DNA of 64,000 bases, from NCBI GenBank assembly GCA_963971425.1, contig OZ020520.1, positions 4,878,553 through 4,942,552 of the forward strand, in the 5' to 3' direction. How positions within the stretch are numbered: the stretch's first letter is position 1; the number at the start of each line of letters is the position of its first letter. This document shows, in pieces, positions 22,339-33,403 of the stretch. This DNA is from Bryoerythrophyllum caledonicum. Lineage: Eukaryota; Streptophyta; Bryopsida; Pottiales; Pottiaceae. A program made the position numbers and the translations under genes. The notes under the pieces were generated by a model, which saw only the letters and a list, made by a program, of their open reading frames with translations, was not told the origin of the DNA and did no database searches.

Positions 22339-25300
22339 CTACAAAGATCCACCGGCAACTCTTCGAATGGTACTAGCATCTGCATCTTCCGGAGCGAAAT
22401 CATACCGATCATAGACCTCGAGGAACATCTCGCGGCAGCGCACGACGGCGCCCAGCTTGACGCAGGCCAGGAACGAGCCGGAGAGCTTGCGGTGCAGGCT
22501 GTAGGCCTCATCCGGGGGCGGCGTGAGGCGGTAGCGCAGCATGGTGGCGCCCAGCTTGGTCACCTGCTGCGTGAGGTCGGTGGTGCGGAAGTCGAAGCCT
22601 CCGGGCGCGGCGAACGGCAGGCCCACCACAAAGGCGGCCTCCACATGCGCGTCCAGCATCGGGCTCGGCTCGCTTCCCGTCAGGAATCCCAGCAGGATGG
22701 ATTGCCTGATCACTTGCTCCCGGTCCCGGTTGGCGCACGCCAGAATCTGTGCACAAACATGCACCGTCTCTCAGAAGAAGACGAAGAAAAACTCCTTTTC
22801 TACTAAAGAGGTCGATGAGTTGATGAAACTTTGGGTAATAATGCAACCAAGTCTGTACGACTCACCATTTTCAAATAATTGTCAACAAACGTCTTGGGAT
22901 ACTCTCTGGCAGCCCCAAAGTCAATCAGATTGATAGTGCCCTTGGCTTCGTCATAGAGAAAGTTGCCCCAGTTTGGGTCAGTCTGTAACCCCAAGTAAAA
23001 AATGAATATCAGTGCAAAAGAGAATCAAATTGCATCCAGAACAAGCAAAAGTGGTTGTAAAAAACCTTCAAATGATATCACATTTGATTTTTACAAACTA
23101 TTTTATCACCAAACTTGCCTGCATGAAGCGAAAATAAAAAAGCTCCCGCAATGTGAGATTGAGCAACTCCTTGCTCACTCGGTTGCGAACATCCTGATCT
23201 AACTCTTTCACCTTGTCAATAGGAATCCCTGAGCAAATAGCATCCATAAGTAACATTACAATGCATCACAACCTAAAAGAAAGCAGGTGCCACAAGTTTT
23301 GACCTCTTTTCTCATTTCTCTCTATATGAAAAAAAACAAGTGATACCCTGTGAATTCACCACCAAGCTCTTCCATTCATCTAATAGCTAATAAGAGTGAG
23401 AAAAGAGTGGCACTAAAAACAAAATAGGAGTTATCTTATTAGAGCTTGATTGCTAAATATGAAATCACATAACTAGTAGTAGGAAAAACTTACCAGGGAC
23501 AAGCTCTGTGGTCAAAACGCGGGTGTTGCAAAACTCATCGTACACACGAGGCACATAAAACGCCTTATCATCTTTCAAGAGCTCACGGAACCTCTTCTGG
23601 TTGACAGCTTCGAACTTGTAGTCACATTCCCTGGCGAGCTCATCCTTGGCTACCTGTTGCAAGTCGCTGTAAGCGCTAGACTACTGCAGGAAATGCTGGA
23701 GAATTCAATGATGAGATCTTTACCCTCATGGCCTGGTCCAGGTAGAGGCCTTTGGGGATGACGTTGGTGTAGTCCAAGAGACGCTTGACGTTCTCAATGT
23801 CGCTGTCGATGCTGCTGGCCACGCCCGGGTACTGCACCTTCATTGCCACCACCGTGCCATCCTTCAAAACCGCCCTGTGCACCTGAAAAATCTCCAAACA
23901 CAGAGTGAAGTGAGGGAAAGATACCGTGAGTTTTGACCTCTTTTCTCTTTTTAAATCAGCTCTGAATTTCCAGCATCAGTTCAGATTCCTGGTACAACAT
24001 GAAATCTCGTTCATTCATTCTTGAAGGCAACTAAAACGTCTGTTTAGGGATCACCAAGCTCTTTCATACTAAATTAGGATTCACCGAGCTCGTCGATTGA
24101 TCTAATAGCTACGAAGAGCGAGGAAAGAGTAGTAATATAAATCACGAGATTGGTATATAACTAAAACTTTGGGTCGTCTTGCAGGTAACTCTACGTTTAC
24201 GCTCTTCTGCAGACAAATTTATACGTAAACGGCACATAATATTGACCATCGGCCACAGCGGATAACTCTAGCTTAGAATCCACAGTTTCCTTCATAGCTT
24301 CATCATCAACAACAACAACATCATCCTTCAACATGTACCTGACCAATGCTAGCTGATGCAATAGGCTCGGCGTCAAACGACTGGAGTCGGTCCTGCCAAT
24401 TCGGACCCAGCTCGCCCTCGATCACTTTCATCAGCTGGCGATTCGGCATCACGTCTGCGCCCTGCCTCACGCGCTCCAAAGCCTCCAAAATCTGCCCGAA
24501 CAACAACCACGTAAAGAAATAAATCTAAAATATTTAAATACAAAAAAAGAATTCAACCAGTACAGCTTCCTGCAAAGAAATAAATAAGTCTAAACTAGAA
24601 ATTCTTTTGAGAGCAACCAGCTACGTGAGTACTTCTGCCCAACGTGCCAATTCTCCATCTAAAAGCCAAGTATTTTCTATGAAGATTATGAAGATTATTT
24701 TCCTCGCAGGGTTGATTATAGCTATGTAGAGGTATGTAGAAGATTCTTACTGGACGAGGCACGATGGATTCGTCCTGAATGCTAAGCATCTGGCCCACTT
24801 TGAGAGCAGCGCCTCGCATCCGACAAAGAGCCACCGCCAAGCGCTCAGCATTGGCCTCGGTGAGAAACGGAGACAACACCGCTTGGCCCGGGACACCGGG
24901 ACCCTGGCCACCCCACACTCTCTTGGCGGACTCCTGCAGGGTTCCCCACGCCAGTCCGGCTCCAAGCCCTGCAAAACTGGCACGGAACATGATGCTGGTA
25001 ACCACGAGAAGCTCACATGGTCCTGAATATGCACGCAAACAAATGATCTCACATGGAGGAAGGAAGAGCGTACACTTCAAAGCGGTCTTTCTAAGGTCAC
25101 CTCCCGTTTGAAGAAGATGCAATCGCCTCTAAATGATTCTCTATGTCAGCTCCAAGGTGGAAAAGGTGGCTAGTACTCATGCAAACACTTCCTTCACTCT
25201 CAAAGACGGGTGAAGGCGGAGGATATTCATCAGGTTTGATCTCATACAAACTCTTTTGAGAGTGAGCTGACACTAGTTTGACTTGAGTTGAGAGGCCACC

Positions 25301-26674
25301 GAGCTCTTCCATTGACTGAATGGAAGAATAAAATCAACAAGCTATTAAGAGTGAGATAACTATTTGGAGTGAGAAAAGAGTAGTCGAAAGGGAGGGTGAC
25401 TTATTGCAACTTTGGGTGACTTTGGGAAGGACTCTAGCGTCACAAAGCAAAGGGAGCCATACCCCATGACTCGTCCCAATGGAGTTGAAGGGACCCGCCG
25501 TTCCCTCACTCTACGCTTCTTCGGAGGCGCCTTGAAATCCTTGTTGTCCACCTTCACCTCTGCTCCTAAACCTGTTCCCAAAAAAACAACATAAAAATGA
25601 ACACACTTAAACAAATCCAAAACATGATCATAAGCCCACCCCTGCTTCCAAAATTACTGCAAAAAGAGAAGACGCACCACCTTCCTGTGACCCTAGCCCT
25701 ATTTTTAAAAAGACAACAAATTCACCACTTGAAATGATACGTGACCAAAACATAATCATAATCCTTAACCTGTTTCCAAAACACCACATACAATGAACAT
25801 CCAAGACATAACCAAAGATGTCAAAAACATGACATAACCCTGTTGCCAAAATGCCATGCCTACAACTCAACGACGAAGATTAAACCACGCCACTTTGATG
25901 TGACCCTAAACCAATTCCCAAAAAAGACCACACAAAACCAACATCCAAGACATTATCAAAGATGTCGAACACATAAACGTGATTCCTAACCCTGTTTCCA
26001 AAATGCCATAGCTACAACTCCCAGACGAATTACTGCAAAAAAGATCACCTTTCAAGGACCCTAAACCTAGTTCCAAAAAGACCACATAAAACGAACATCC
26101 AAGACATAATCATAATCCGAAACCTGTTTCCATACCCTACAACTCACACATGAAGAAGAAAAAAAAGAAACACACCACCTTTCTGTGACCCTTGCAACAC
26201 CTGCTCAGCTTGAACCGCTCGGCTCGCCACCTTGGCATCCTCCACTGCTCGCCGCGACGCGGGAGCACTACCAGACGTGAATTCCTGGAGCGGCTTCGAC
26301 ATGGGACTCTCAGCAACAGACGGCAACACTTGCTCCTCCACTCTCCTCACCACCTCCTCCACTCGATCCGCTGCGACGGAAAGAGGCTTCCCCCGCGGCG
26401 GCCCCAAGCTATCCAGCGTGTGGAGCAGATACGAATCCCTGACACCACCACCAGCTGAAGAAGAAGCCGACGCATCAGCAGCAGCTCTCTCCCCGATGAC
26501 GCGCCTCGGGAGCAGCTCCTTCACCACGCGCCCCTGCGTCAGCCCCGCGAGGTCCGTGACGGCATTGAGCACGTCCTCAGGGCGCGGCAGCAGGCGCGGC
26601 GCGCGCCGCATGGACTCCTTCACCACCAGCGACAGCCCGGAGGCCACCTTGCCCAGGTCCTGCAGGTGCGCCAT
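22339..26674 (-). CDS. COQ8: COQ8/ABC1 atypical kinase of ubiquinone biosynthesis, nine exons
   Basis: Exons: 26674-26179, 25571-25463, 24976-24751, 24491-24339, 23882-23724, 23653-23494, 23228-23119, 22982-22866 and 22746-22339. All phases agree, giving 645 residues. COQ8 (UbiB family) is a mitochondrial inner-membrane ATPase-like kinase that supports the coenzyme Q synthesis complex. Family hallmarks in order: [12 protein letters not shown] (about 202), KVGQ of the KxGQ helix (261-264), the Ala-rich loop as ASASIGQVH (about 321), VVAMK with the ATP-site Lys (343), [11 protein letters not shown] (about 473), LIDFGAA (about 492), and the C-terminal [15 protein letters not shown]. The N-terminus is long and basic with [14 protein letters not shown], as in plant homologues. 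Intron 7 starts GCAAGT (a GC-AG intron). Intron 1 holds tandem repeats, and introns 2, 4 and 6 carry a shared dispersed repeat. Confidence 0.93.
23285..23445 (+). repeat. Intron-resident repeat, copy A (COQ8 intron 6)
   Basis: Shares GACCTCTTTTCTC, CACCAAGCTCTTCCATT and TCTAATAGCTAATAAGAGTG with six other copies in this window. Lies wholly within the intron 23229-23493. Confidence 0.65.
23908..24185 (+). repeat. Intron-resident repeat, copy B (COQ8 intron 4)
   Basis: Begins near GGGAAAGATACC, then GACCTCTTTTCTC, ATCACCAAGCTCTTTC, TGATCTAATAGCTACGAAGA, and ends near AACTTTGGGTCGTCTTGC. Lies within the intron 23883-24338. Confidence 0.65.
25195..25440 (+). repeat. Intron-resident repeat, copy C (COQ8 intron 2)
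   Basis: Contains CACCGAGCTCTTCCATTGAC, AGCTATTAAGAGTGAG and, at its end, GGTGACTTATTGCAACTTT and GGGTGACTTTGG. Lies within the intron 24977-25462. Confidence 0.6.
25560..26178 (-). repeat. Tandem exon-intron units in COQ8 intron 1
   Basis: Three to four degenerate units of about 120-210 bp (breaks near 25678, 25890 and 26048) share GACCCTAAACC, CTGTTTCCAAAA and ATCCAAGACATAATCA on the plus strand. Read in the gene's direction, two units hold an 18-nt block bounded by AG and GT: 25681-25698 and 26049-26066. A third (near 25894-25911) has lost the AG. Exon 2 begins with the same GTTTAGG motif, and exon 1 ends with the same GGGTCACAGAAAG motif. The array probably arose by repeated duplication of an exon-intron junction. 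Confidence 0.7.
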
Positions 26675-27140
26675 GTCGGAGCAAACAATGGGAAAACACA
26701 CTCTCCACACTCCCCCAAAGACCCACCACTTTTGCAGTAGAATTCAATGGGAAAACACACTCTCCACACTCCCCAATGACCCGCCCCACGGATTGAAGTG
26801 GAATTCAGCTCCACGCTTCCCAAAAGTAGCAGTGTTTGGAGTGGAATTCAGCTCCGCTGTCGTCGTGGTGAGGCGGTCGCGCTACAGACGTGGCCACGGG
26901 ATGGCTTCACCATGGCCATGGGCTGGTTTTGTTGTTGGGAATTGGGCGCTCTGATGTGCGATGGAGGTGTGGGTGGAAGGGCAATGAATCTTCGGAGGAC
27001 GTGAAGGCGAGGTCGATTGTTGTTGGGTGAGTGGCACTGCGATTAGGGCAGTGGTGGGCGTTGCGGGGAATGTCCACGTTTCGGGAACGAAACACCGGCC
27101 ACGTCTCAGGCAGCCTCGAGGGAGGGACTGCTCTTTTCTC
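26675..27140 (-). promoter_or_regulatory. COQ8 upstream region with a duplicated block of about 57 bp
   Basis: The sequence AATGGGAAAACACACTCTCC occurs at about 26688 and again at about 26745, followed each time by ACACTCCC, so a block of roughly 57 bp is tandemly duplicated just upstream of the COQ8 ATG. It probably lies in the 5' untranslated region or core promoter. No canonical TATA box was identified. Confidence 0.45.
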
Positions 27141-27143
27141 TTA

Positions 27144-28130
27144 GGGCCTTACCACACGGGAGGGGGAGGAAGTTTCACAACTTCCTCCAACATGGCACTA
27201 CACTAAAGATGATATTTAGTGTTTAGGGACCATTAGTGTTGTTATCCCTATGACCTGACTTTCACTAAATGTCAATTTGTTTACATTTAGTGTTTAATGT
27301 CAAAAAATCAGTCTAACAAAATTGCTCATAACTTTTGCATCACGACGAATTAGAAGATGTACCGTATACCAATGGAATCTCCTTGAAAAAACACATAAGC
27401 TGGTCACCTCACTCGATAGAATTGGTGCGAAATTGATAAAGATATGCCTCCTCAAACTTTCAACCAAAACTCAAGAATTCTGCCCAAAAATATTCACTAT
27501 AACTTTTTATTTAAGACGAATTTGAAGATGGGTAAGATGCCATTGGAAGCGTCTTTTCAAATCAGTTTAGATAGGCACCAGAAACTCTCAAATTAGACAA
27601 AAACTGCCCCCAAAATCATCATTTGAAAATCCAACCTTAAAAAACTCAGCCCAACATGGAAGGTTTGCATTTGACAGTGGCGAGATTTGAGTGACTTGCA
27701 ATGAAATGTGGCATATGACATTGTTACATAACCAACACTAAATGTCAATATGTTAAAATGTAAAAAGGGCAAAAGTTACAGAAATTGACAATTAGTGTTT
27801 AAATTGACATTTAATGTTGTTACATTAGTAGGGTAATTGACATTTAGCGTTCAAGTTCATAATTAGTGTTGCGAACACTAAATATCATCTTTAGTGTAGT
27901 GCCTGTGGACTTCGTGGCACTGGTGCTTGGTAGTTTTCAACGGCAATTATTGTGCCAAGTCATTGCCATGTAGATTCCAAAGCAACATCCAATGCAAATT
28001 CCAAAGCTACAAAGTTGTTCCATGTCATTCTTGCCACTCCCCCTACTTCCTCTCATGTGGCAACCACTTGCTAATTTGAACCAATGTGAGTCATCCAACT
28101 CACTGCCTTTCCTCTCGTGTGGTTTGGACC
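27144..28130. mobile_element. Harbinger-type MITE with a nested element
   Basis: TTA at 27141-27143 and 28131-28133. Ends GGGCCTTACCACACGGGAGG and, reversed, GGTCCAAACCACACGAGAGG (15 of 20 identical). The GGGC/GGTC...CACAC pattern resembles the MITE at 14494-14998. A second element sits inside near its left end. Confidence 0.7.
27194..27903. mobile_element. Non-autonomous element with 30-bp perfect inverted ends, 710 bp
   Basis: The left end starts GGCACTACACTAAAGATGAT and continues ATTTAGTGTT; the right end is the exact inverse. Several further ATTTAGTGTT/AACACTAAAT motifs lie inside, as in CACTA-type subterminal arrays. No target duplication was identified and there is no coding frame, so the superfamily is uncertain. 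Confidence 0.7.
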
Positions 28131-28147
28131 TTAGATGTGGGCTTTAA

Positions 28148-28926
28148 CCCTTTAGCGCCCAGGAAGCCGGAAATGGGACTCCGGAGGTGCTAAAACTTGC
28201 ATGAAATCCATGAGGAACTAGGCTTTGAGATACCCGGTTTAGATTCGCGCACACCATTACACGAACACTCTCCAACAATCAGATCATGATTTGGATTTGT
28301 AGAACTCTTGGAAGAGCTAGTAATACAACACCAAATATGCTAAAATACAGTGAATACTATGCCACATACTATGTTGTATTTCACACACATGCACATTTAT
28401 TTTGGTCTTAAATTTTGATTGAGCTTTGTCTTTTCAGACATTCTTCATTGTTTTGTGATTGTTGATCTCTCTCCTCACATACGAAACTTTTGTTTTGATT
28501 CGTGTAAGGTTGGAACATTTTTGTATACAATCAAGTAGAAAAAAGCAAAAAAATCACCAATAATTGTGTATGAATGTTTTCTTCACATGTGATATGTCAA
28601 TGCAAAGCTATCAACCTAGTGGACATGTGAACCGCTCTCATTCAGAGTAAGAAAATTCTTGAAAGAATCTATTGATGGTTAAAGTAGTACACCCTCCAAA
28701 TTCCACAGCTTTCACTACCAATATACGATCGCTTTAAACACTATAATCTATTCCATCAACCGTTGGATGTTGGGCAAAATTTCCCCAAAGTTCAGATCAT
28801 GGGTTAAGTTCAATTTTGTAAGGTTAGATACTAATATTTGTCATTGTATTTTCATCAAATCCGGTTCAAAGAAAAAAATTAGCAGAAATCTTGGTTTTTC
28901 CAGAAACATCCCTCGGCGGTAAAGGG
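28148..28926. mobile_element. TTAA-flanked MITE, 779 bp, same family as 4150-4940
   Basis: TTAA at 28144-28147 and 28927-28930. Left end CCCTTTAGCGCCCAGGAAG. The right end, reversed, is CCCTTTACCGCCGAGGGATG. The body matches 4150-4940 closely (for example GACTCCGGAGGTGCT and CCATCAACCGTTGGATGTTG). Confidence 0.8.
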
Positions 28927-28937
28927 TTAATCCTTAA

Positions 28938-29209
28938 CCCTTTAATGACGAATGTGGTCGATGAGACTAGTTTTCCTTGAATCACGGTTGATTGAACTGT
29001 TGGATTGATTTGCACTTGTTGGAGCAGTTGTGCGCTATGCTTTCCTCCATCTAACCCATCTCCAATCGGTTGAGGCAATAACAAACTACAATGATTTATG
29101 TGTAAAATAGTGAATAGTGAAATGTACTCCTCGTGTAGATTTTGTAGTACAGAGACTATGAAATTGTGAGAATTTTCAGTGCGGCGTGCAAGGCCTTGTT
29201 GTTAAAGGA
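28938..29209. mobile_element. TTAA-flanked MITE, 272 bp, inverse copy of 15925-16214
   Basis: TTAA at 28934-28937 and 29210-29213. Left end CCCTTTAATGACGAATGTGG; right end reversed TCCTTTAACAACAAGGCC. It shares GCGGCGTGCAAGGC with the inverse copy. Elements are packed end to end here. Confidence 0.75.
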
Positions 29210-29213
29210 TTAA

Positions 29214-29502
29214 GGACACGAGACCCGTAGGTGGTCACTTTTGGACTAATTTGCGAATTGGTGGACCGATCTTTCATCTTTGTTGGATATGCGGCCTAAA
29301 TCAAGTTTCGTGGATCCGTGCACTTTCAACAAATCGGGTGATAATGTGCGGCGGAGTCTGACGGGCAAACTATAGTGATACTTATAGTTACCAATTGCCA
29401 TGAAATGTACCCATTGTGTAGATGATGTATTGACCAGTGGCAACGAAATGTACCCACTCGTGGATTCTCCCAAGCCTGGTCACCCATGTTGTCCTTAAAG
29501 AG
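29214..29502. mobile_element. TTAA-flanked MITE, inverse copy of 56205-56490
   Basis: TTAA at 29210-29213 and 29503-29506. It begins GGACACGAGACCCGTAGGTG and its reversed right end is CTCTTTAAGGACAACATGGG. It has lost part of the left inverted repeat where it abuts the previous element. Confidence 0.6.
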
Positions 29503-29506
29503 TTAA

Positions 29507-30120
29507 GATCTAAGGTCTATTTTTGGGTCGTTTGGACATGTTAACCTTTGAAGCAAGTGCAAGAGGTCAAGCAAGATGATCATCTATTGGAAATGGTAGC
29601 ACGAAAATCGATGCAAGCATTGATGAGTTACAGTGATGTCCGTGAAGTGGTGTCGCGATGAAGTGTATTTACTATGCAGATGATGTTTTGCATAATCAAT
29701 TATACTTGTAGATTCTCACAGGTCTTGTGAATTTGTAGGCCTTTGAAGGATTATGGTAGGACAACCTACAACTGAATGGTGACTCAATATCGCTCCTTTA
29801 TATACCCTTCGTGGATTTCACGGAGGAAATCACACAAGTTTGGTGGTATTGGACAAGTCATTTGGAATTGTATTTCTATGGATGTGACATCATGCATTAA
29901 CCCTTGAACGTCATAACGACCCCCTAATGGCCATAATATCTTACATGTATGGTGTTGTATTTGAACATTATAAGGTTTACATATTGAAATGACCTTCAAA
30001 TGCAAGATGTTAGTTGAAGAATCTTCAATCCAAAGCTATAAGTATTGCTAAACTTTAATACAATTTTTTGTATACTACAAAGGAAAATACATGCCTCTAT
30101 ATGTAGGTCCCGACTAGCAT
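29507..30120. other. Intergenic with MITE-end fragments
   Basis: Only fragments are seen, such as ATTAACCCTTGAACGTCA near 29898. No gene or complete element. Confidence 0.4.
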
Positions 30121-30121
30121 T

Positions 30122-31030
30122 TAGACCCTAAAAGCATCTGACAATTTCACACCAAAAACACTTCAATTTTGTTGATTCTAGCGCAATGTGTAAGGAAGGA
30201 AATAAAACCTTGTATTTAACCTTTTGACCGCAGGATCACCATAAGCACTTACTAAGTAACATACTCACAAAATTTCATACACTTTGATCGCACAAATTGA
30301 AAGACTTTAGTGTTTGAAGTCAAGAAAAATGGTTCATTTTCTTCCCTGCGTTGAGTGGATCAACAGACTTTGACTGCACTTGGTATAAAAATTTTGCACT
30401 ACACAAGGTCTAAATTTTTTTCCATTGTGTTGAGTATGATGTTAGTTCCGTATACAACAATTTTTAGAGGTAGAGACAGGGTGTAGCATATTCAAAACAA
30501 GTGTGCAAGGAGTAGAGGTTTAAAAATTGTCAATTCATGATTTTTTTCTTGAGAATTTAATATGTTTTAGAATGATAATCTAAACAATCAATAAGAAGGT
30601 TTACACGACATATTGTTGTAGTAAAAATAAAAAAGTGAAAAATATGAAGATCTCTAAGTTTTATGTAAAAAAGATGAAGTATATATCCCGGCTTGCCCGA
30701 AATGTGAAAAAATGTTTGACTTGAGTTTTTTTTAAAATTAACACTAAAGACAAGATTTTTTTTGGCATTTTCAAAGAAGGCAATATTCTCTACATGAATG
30801 GAAAATCCCTATGTCAATAGAGACTTCTAGCAAAACTTTGGAGCTGCTCAGAGTCCCCATTTCTAACTTTGAGTGGTACTAACTTTCAAACCATGAATGC
30901 AAAAAAAATAATAAATATATCTCCATGGAGCTCTAATCACAGAGAATCTAACATAAGAGTTTTTTTTTTAAAATCAAATTTTAGGAACCTGCCCAAAATC
31001 CACCACACGCACACTTGGGCTCTTAGGGAA
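30122..31030 (+). mobile_element. TTAA-family element, degenerate copy of 55051-55961
   Basis: The left end reads ACCCTAAAAGCATCTGACAA and the right end CACTTGGGCTCTTAGGGAA. The terminal TTAA has mutated on both sides. The body follows the 55 kb copy block by block (CACTTTGATCGCACAAATTG, GGTGTAGCATATTCAAAAC). Confidence 0.65.
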
Positions 31031-31145
31031 TAACCTTTCAAGGCCAATGAGCTTTTCCAGCCAGTGAAAATCTACGAGTGTTCTAGATCATGTAGAATGA
31101 CACCTTTGTAATGGGTACATTTCAGCACGAACATCGACTAACTCA
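31031..31145 (+). repeat. Truncated copy of the 3840-4145 MITE
   Basis: Starts CCTTTCAAGGCCAATGAGC and matches the left part of 3840-4145 (GTGTTCTAGATCATG, then AATGACA), then stops at the next element. Confidence 0.6.
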
Positions 31146-31150
31146 CTTCA

Positions 31151-31514
31151 CAGAAACCACTAAGATAAGCCTCCCCATAACCAACAAAAACCATGGCCAA
31201 CACCTATAAAATTGGGGTATATCCAACCCTCTTCCATCCCATTACCACCAACTTAGCTCCAAATGGAGGTTTCCTACTAGTCAAGACCCTTACTTTTGGT
31301 CGTTGGTTATGGGGAGTACCTACTGCTGGCCACCCACTAAAGATGGCTGCACAGTTTGAAAATTCATAACTAATTCAGTTTTCATCGAAAAAATATGAAA
31401 TCACTTGGGCTGGAATTGTAATTCTATTGGCTATCACCGAAAAATATTAGTATAATTACCTCCTTTCTCCATATATGCACATTCCTTAACTTGTCGGTTT
31501 TAGGGGGGCTTACC
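31151..31514 (-). mobile_element. MITE with GTAAGCC-type inverted ends, copy 1
   Basis: Inverse of 40458-40812. Ends: ATAAGCCTCCCCATAACCAA at one side and, reversed, GTAAGCCCCCCTAAAACCGA at the other. Internal blocks such as ACCACCAACTTAGCTCCAAA and TGGCTATCACCGAAAAATA are shared. No coding frame. Confidence 0.7.
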
Positions 31515-31518
31515 ATAT

Positions 31519-32070
31519 GTAGGACCCCGACCAACGCGTACCCTGGAGTCTTCGACAAGGCACCGGAACTTGAAGCCCAGGTCTTATGCAGACCATCCGA
31601 GCTTGAGGAGGAGATGCACAAATCATTCTAGATTGTCACAAGTAAGTTACACAATCCCAACCGACTCTTGTGGTTTTTTTCTTGTAGAATGTGTGGTCAC
31701 TGTAAAGAGTGGTATCGGTTATTTCCAGGGCTCTTGTAGAACTCCATCCCACATTTCATGATCTAACCCTGAACACACAAAATTACGCAGATCACTTTAG
31801 GGTTTCCAGGTCGATACTACCACACTCCCTACTACCATGAAAGTCCAGATCGATACCAGATCGACGTTAGAATCAGCTTAGGGTTTCTAGTCTCTCGAAT
31901 CCATAACCTAGCCCAACGCTAACCCTAAACAAATACAGGGAAATTCCCGGTCTAGGATCAAAAATTACATCGTTACAAGGTCTCTTGGGTACAATATTGT
32001 ACATGTGTAACATCGGTATCGTTACTACACAGACTCTGTACACATTGTAGATACTCATAGAATGTGATTT
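31519..32070 (+). repeat. Dispersed repeat, copy 2, upstream of the TMEM14-family gene
   Basis: Nearly identical to 767-1425, beginning TGTAGGACCCCGACCAACGC. It lacks one of the two internal 85-bp blocks of copy 1. It ends about 180 bp before the gene's ATG. Confidence 0.65.
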
Positions 32071-32248
32071 TTGTCATGGTCTACTTTGTCCTTGAAGGTG
32101 GCCCCAAGTCAACCGTCCACACCAAACATCAAGGTTATTCCTTCTCGAAAACCACACCGCGAGGAGTTCCGCTCTTCGTCTCCGGCACACCGAGCGCTTG
32201 ACCGCCTTCTGCAACCAAGACAGGATCGTGGGTTGTTTTTTCCTCACG

Positions 32249-33403
32249 ATGCACGACTTTTGCTTCACGTATCCGTTCGGGCTCCTGGTCTTGCTCGGGG
32301 GCGTCGTGGGCTTCCTGCGCAAGGGCAGCTCGGGCTCGCTGCTGGGCGGCGTGGGCAGCGGCGCGGCCCTCCTCGTGGCGGGCTACGTCAGCCACCAGGC
32401 CTACCTCCGCGGCGCCAACTCGTGGATCGCTCTCTTGCTCGAAACAGGTACACAGGTCTTTCTTGTAGAGAGAGGTCTCTCTCCTGCTCTAGAGTTTTAG
32501 GTCGGACGTTGTGACCCTAGTATTCGCTTGTTGAGTTCACGTCGCTCTCTTGATGGGGTTTTCATATCCTCGATTTAGGGCTTGTGTTGTGGAATATTGA
32601 TAATATCTCAGCATGATATACCTCTGTGGTGTGGTTTTGTTGCATATAGATGATTCTTAAAGAGGTCAAAGAGAGGTTGGAGTTTAGATCATTCACATTA
32701 AGTGTACATAAATTGCATTGATTCGGAGCTGAGATCATTTTGTGGGTAGCAAATGCCGATTATATGACTGTTGATATGCTGTTATTGACGAACGTGATTG
32801 TTCCCAGGTGTGTCTGTGGCCTTGACCTGGGTCATGGGACAACGCTTCATGGCCACCTCCAAATTCATGCCTGCTGGCCTAGTGGCTGCCTTGAGGTTCC
32901 ATCTCCCACCATGAAACTAAACTCTTTCCTTTAGACTGTATGATGGTGTCCATGTCTTCCTTGAACCTATGTTTTATGATATGATCCAAACCATCCTGTC
33001 TTGCTTGAACCTATGTTTTCTGATATGAAAAATCTTGCTAAACCATCATGTATTACGTCATTCACCTATGGTTTATGATATGATCCACTCTTGCTAAACC
33101 TTCATGTCTTGCTCGAACCTATGTTTTATGATATGATCCAATCTTGCTAAACCATGTCATTCACCTTTGTCGATATTATATTGTTTAAATCAGGGTGGTT
33201 ATTGTTCGACCTATGATTTGTTATCATGTGTTGAAGCTGTCGTGTCAACGATTCTGTTCTTCTCTGAATGATGAGGGGTCTTCTCCACCTACCTACTGGC
33301 TAATGCTTCACTCTGGCTTGGTGATGGCAGTGGAGTTATGGCTTTGTTCTACCTGTACAAAGTGGTCACAGGAGGCAACCACATTGTGAAGAAGCAGACA
33401 TGA
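32249..33403 (+). CDS. TMEM14: TMEM14 / FAX-like small membrane protein, three exons
   Basis: Exons 32249-32447, 32808-32895 and 33331-33403, phases 1 and 2, all GT-AG; the product is 119 residues. It begins MHDFCFTYPFGLLVLLGGVV, followed by GFLRKGSSGSLLGGVGSGAA, LLVAGYVSHQAY and SWIALLLETGVSVALTWVMG, with QRFMATSKFMPAGLVAALSG and VMALFYLYKVVTGGN at the end. Four hydrophobic helices, the MG-R-T-K-MPAG motif and a length near 120 are typical of the family. TMEM14 proteins are small four-helix membrane proteins. Plant relatives include the chloroplast fatty-acid exporters FAX, but this short form without a transit peptide resembles the non-plastid members. Exon 1 is GC-rich. Intron 2 contains short tandem repeats. 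Confidence 0.9.
32950..33170. repeat. Tandem repeat in TMEM14 intron 2
   Basis: Three to four degenerate units of about 50-65 bp with the core GAACCTATGTTTTATGATAT followed by GATCCAA and CTTGCTAAACCAT. Confidence 0.75.

Noticed and set aside
22246..22806. Long plus-strand open frame of 186 codons
   Set aside because: It is the antisense shadow of the GC-rich last exon of COQ8, whose minus-strand frame has clear family motifs.
25412..25462. COQ8 exon 2 read-through to CFVTLESF
   Set aside because: Splicing at ATGGG|GTATGG to CCAG|TTTTGC restores the family's [13 protein letters not shown]; the alternative acceptor TTTTGCAG gives the wrong phase.
26232..26954. Plus-strand open frame of 240 codons
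   Set aside because: Antisense of COQ8 exon 1 and its upstream region. The Ser/Thr/Arg-rich composition is that of a reverse-complemented GC-rich exon.
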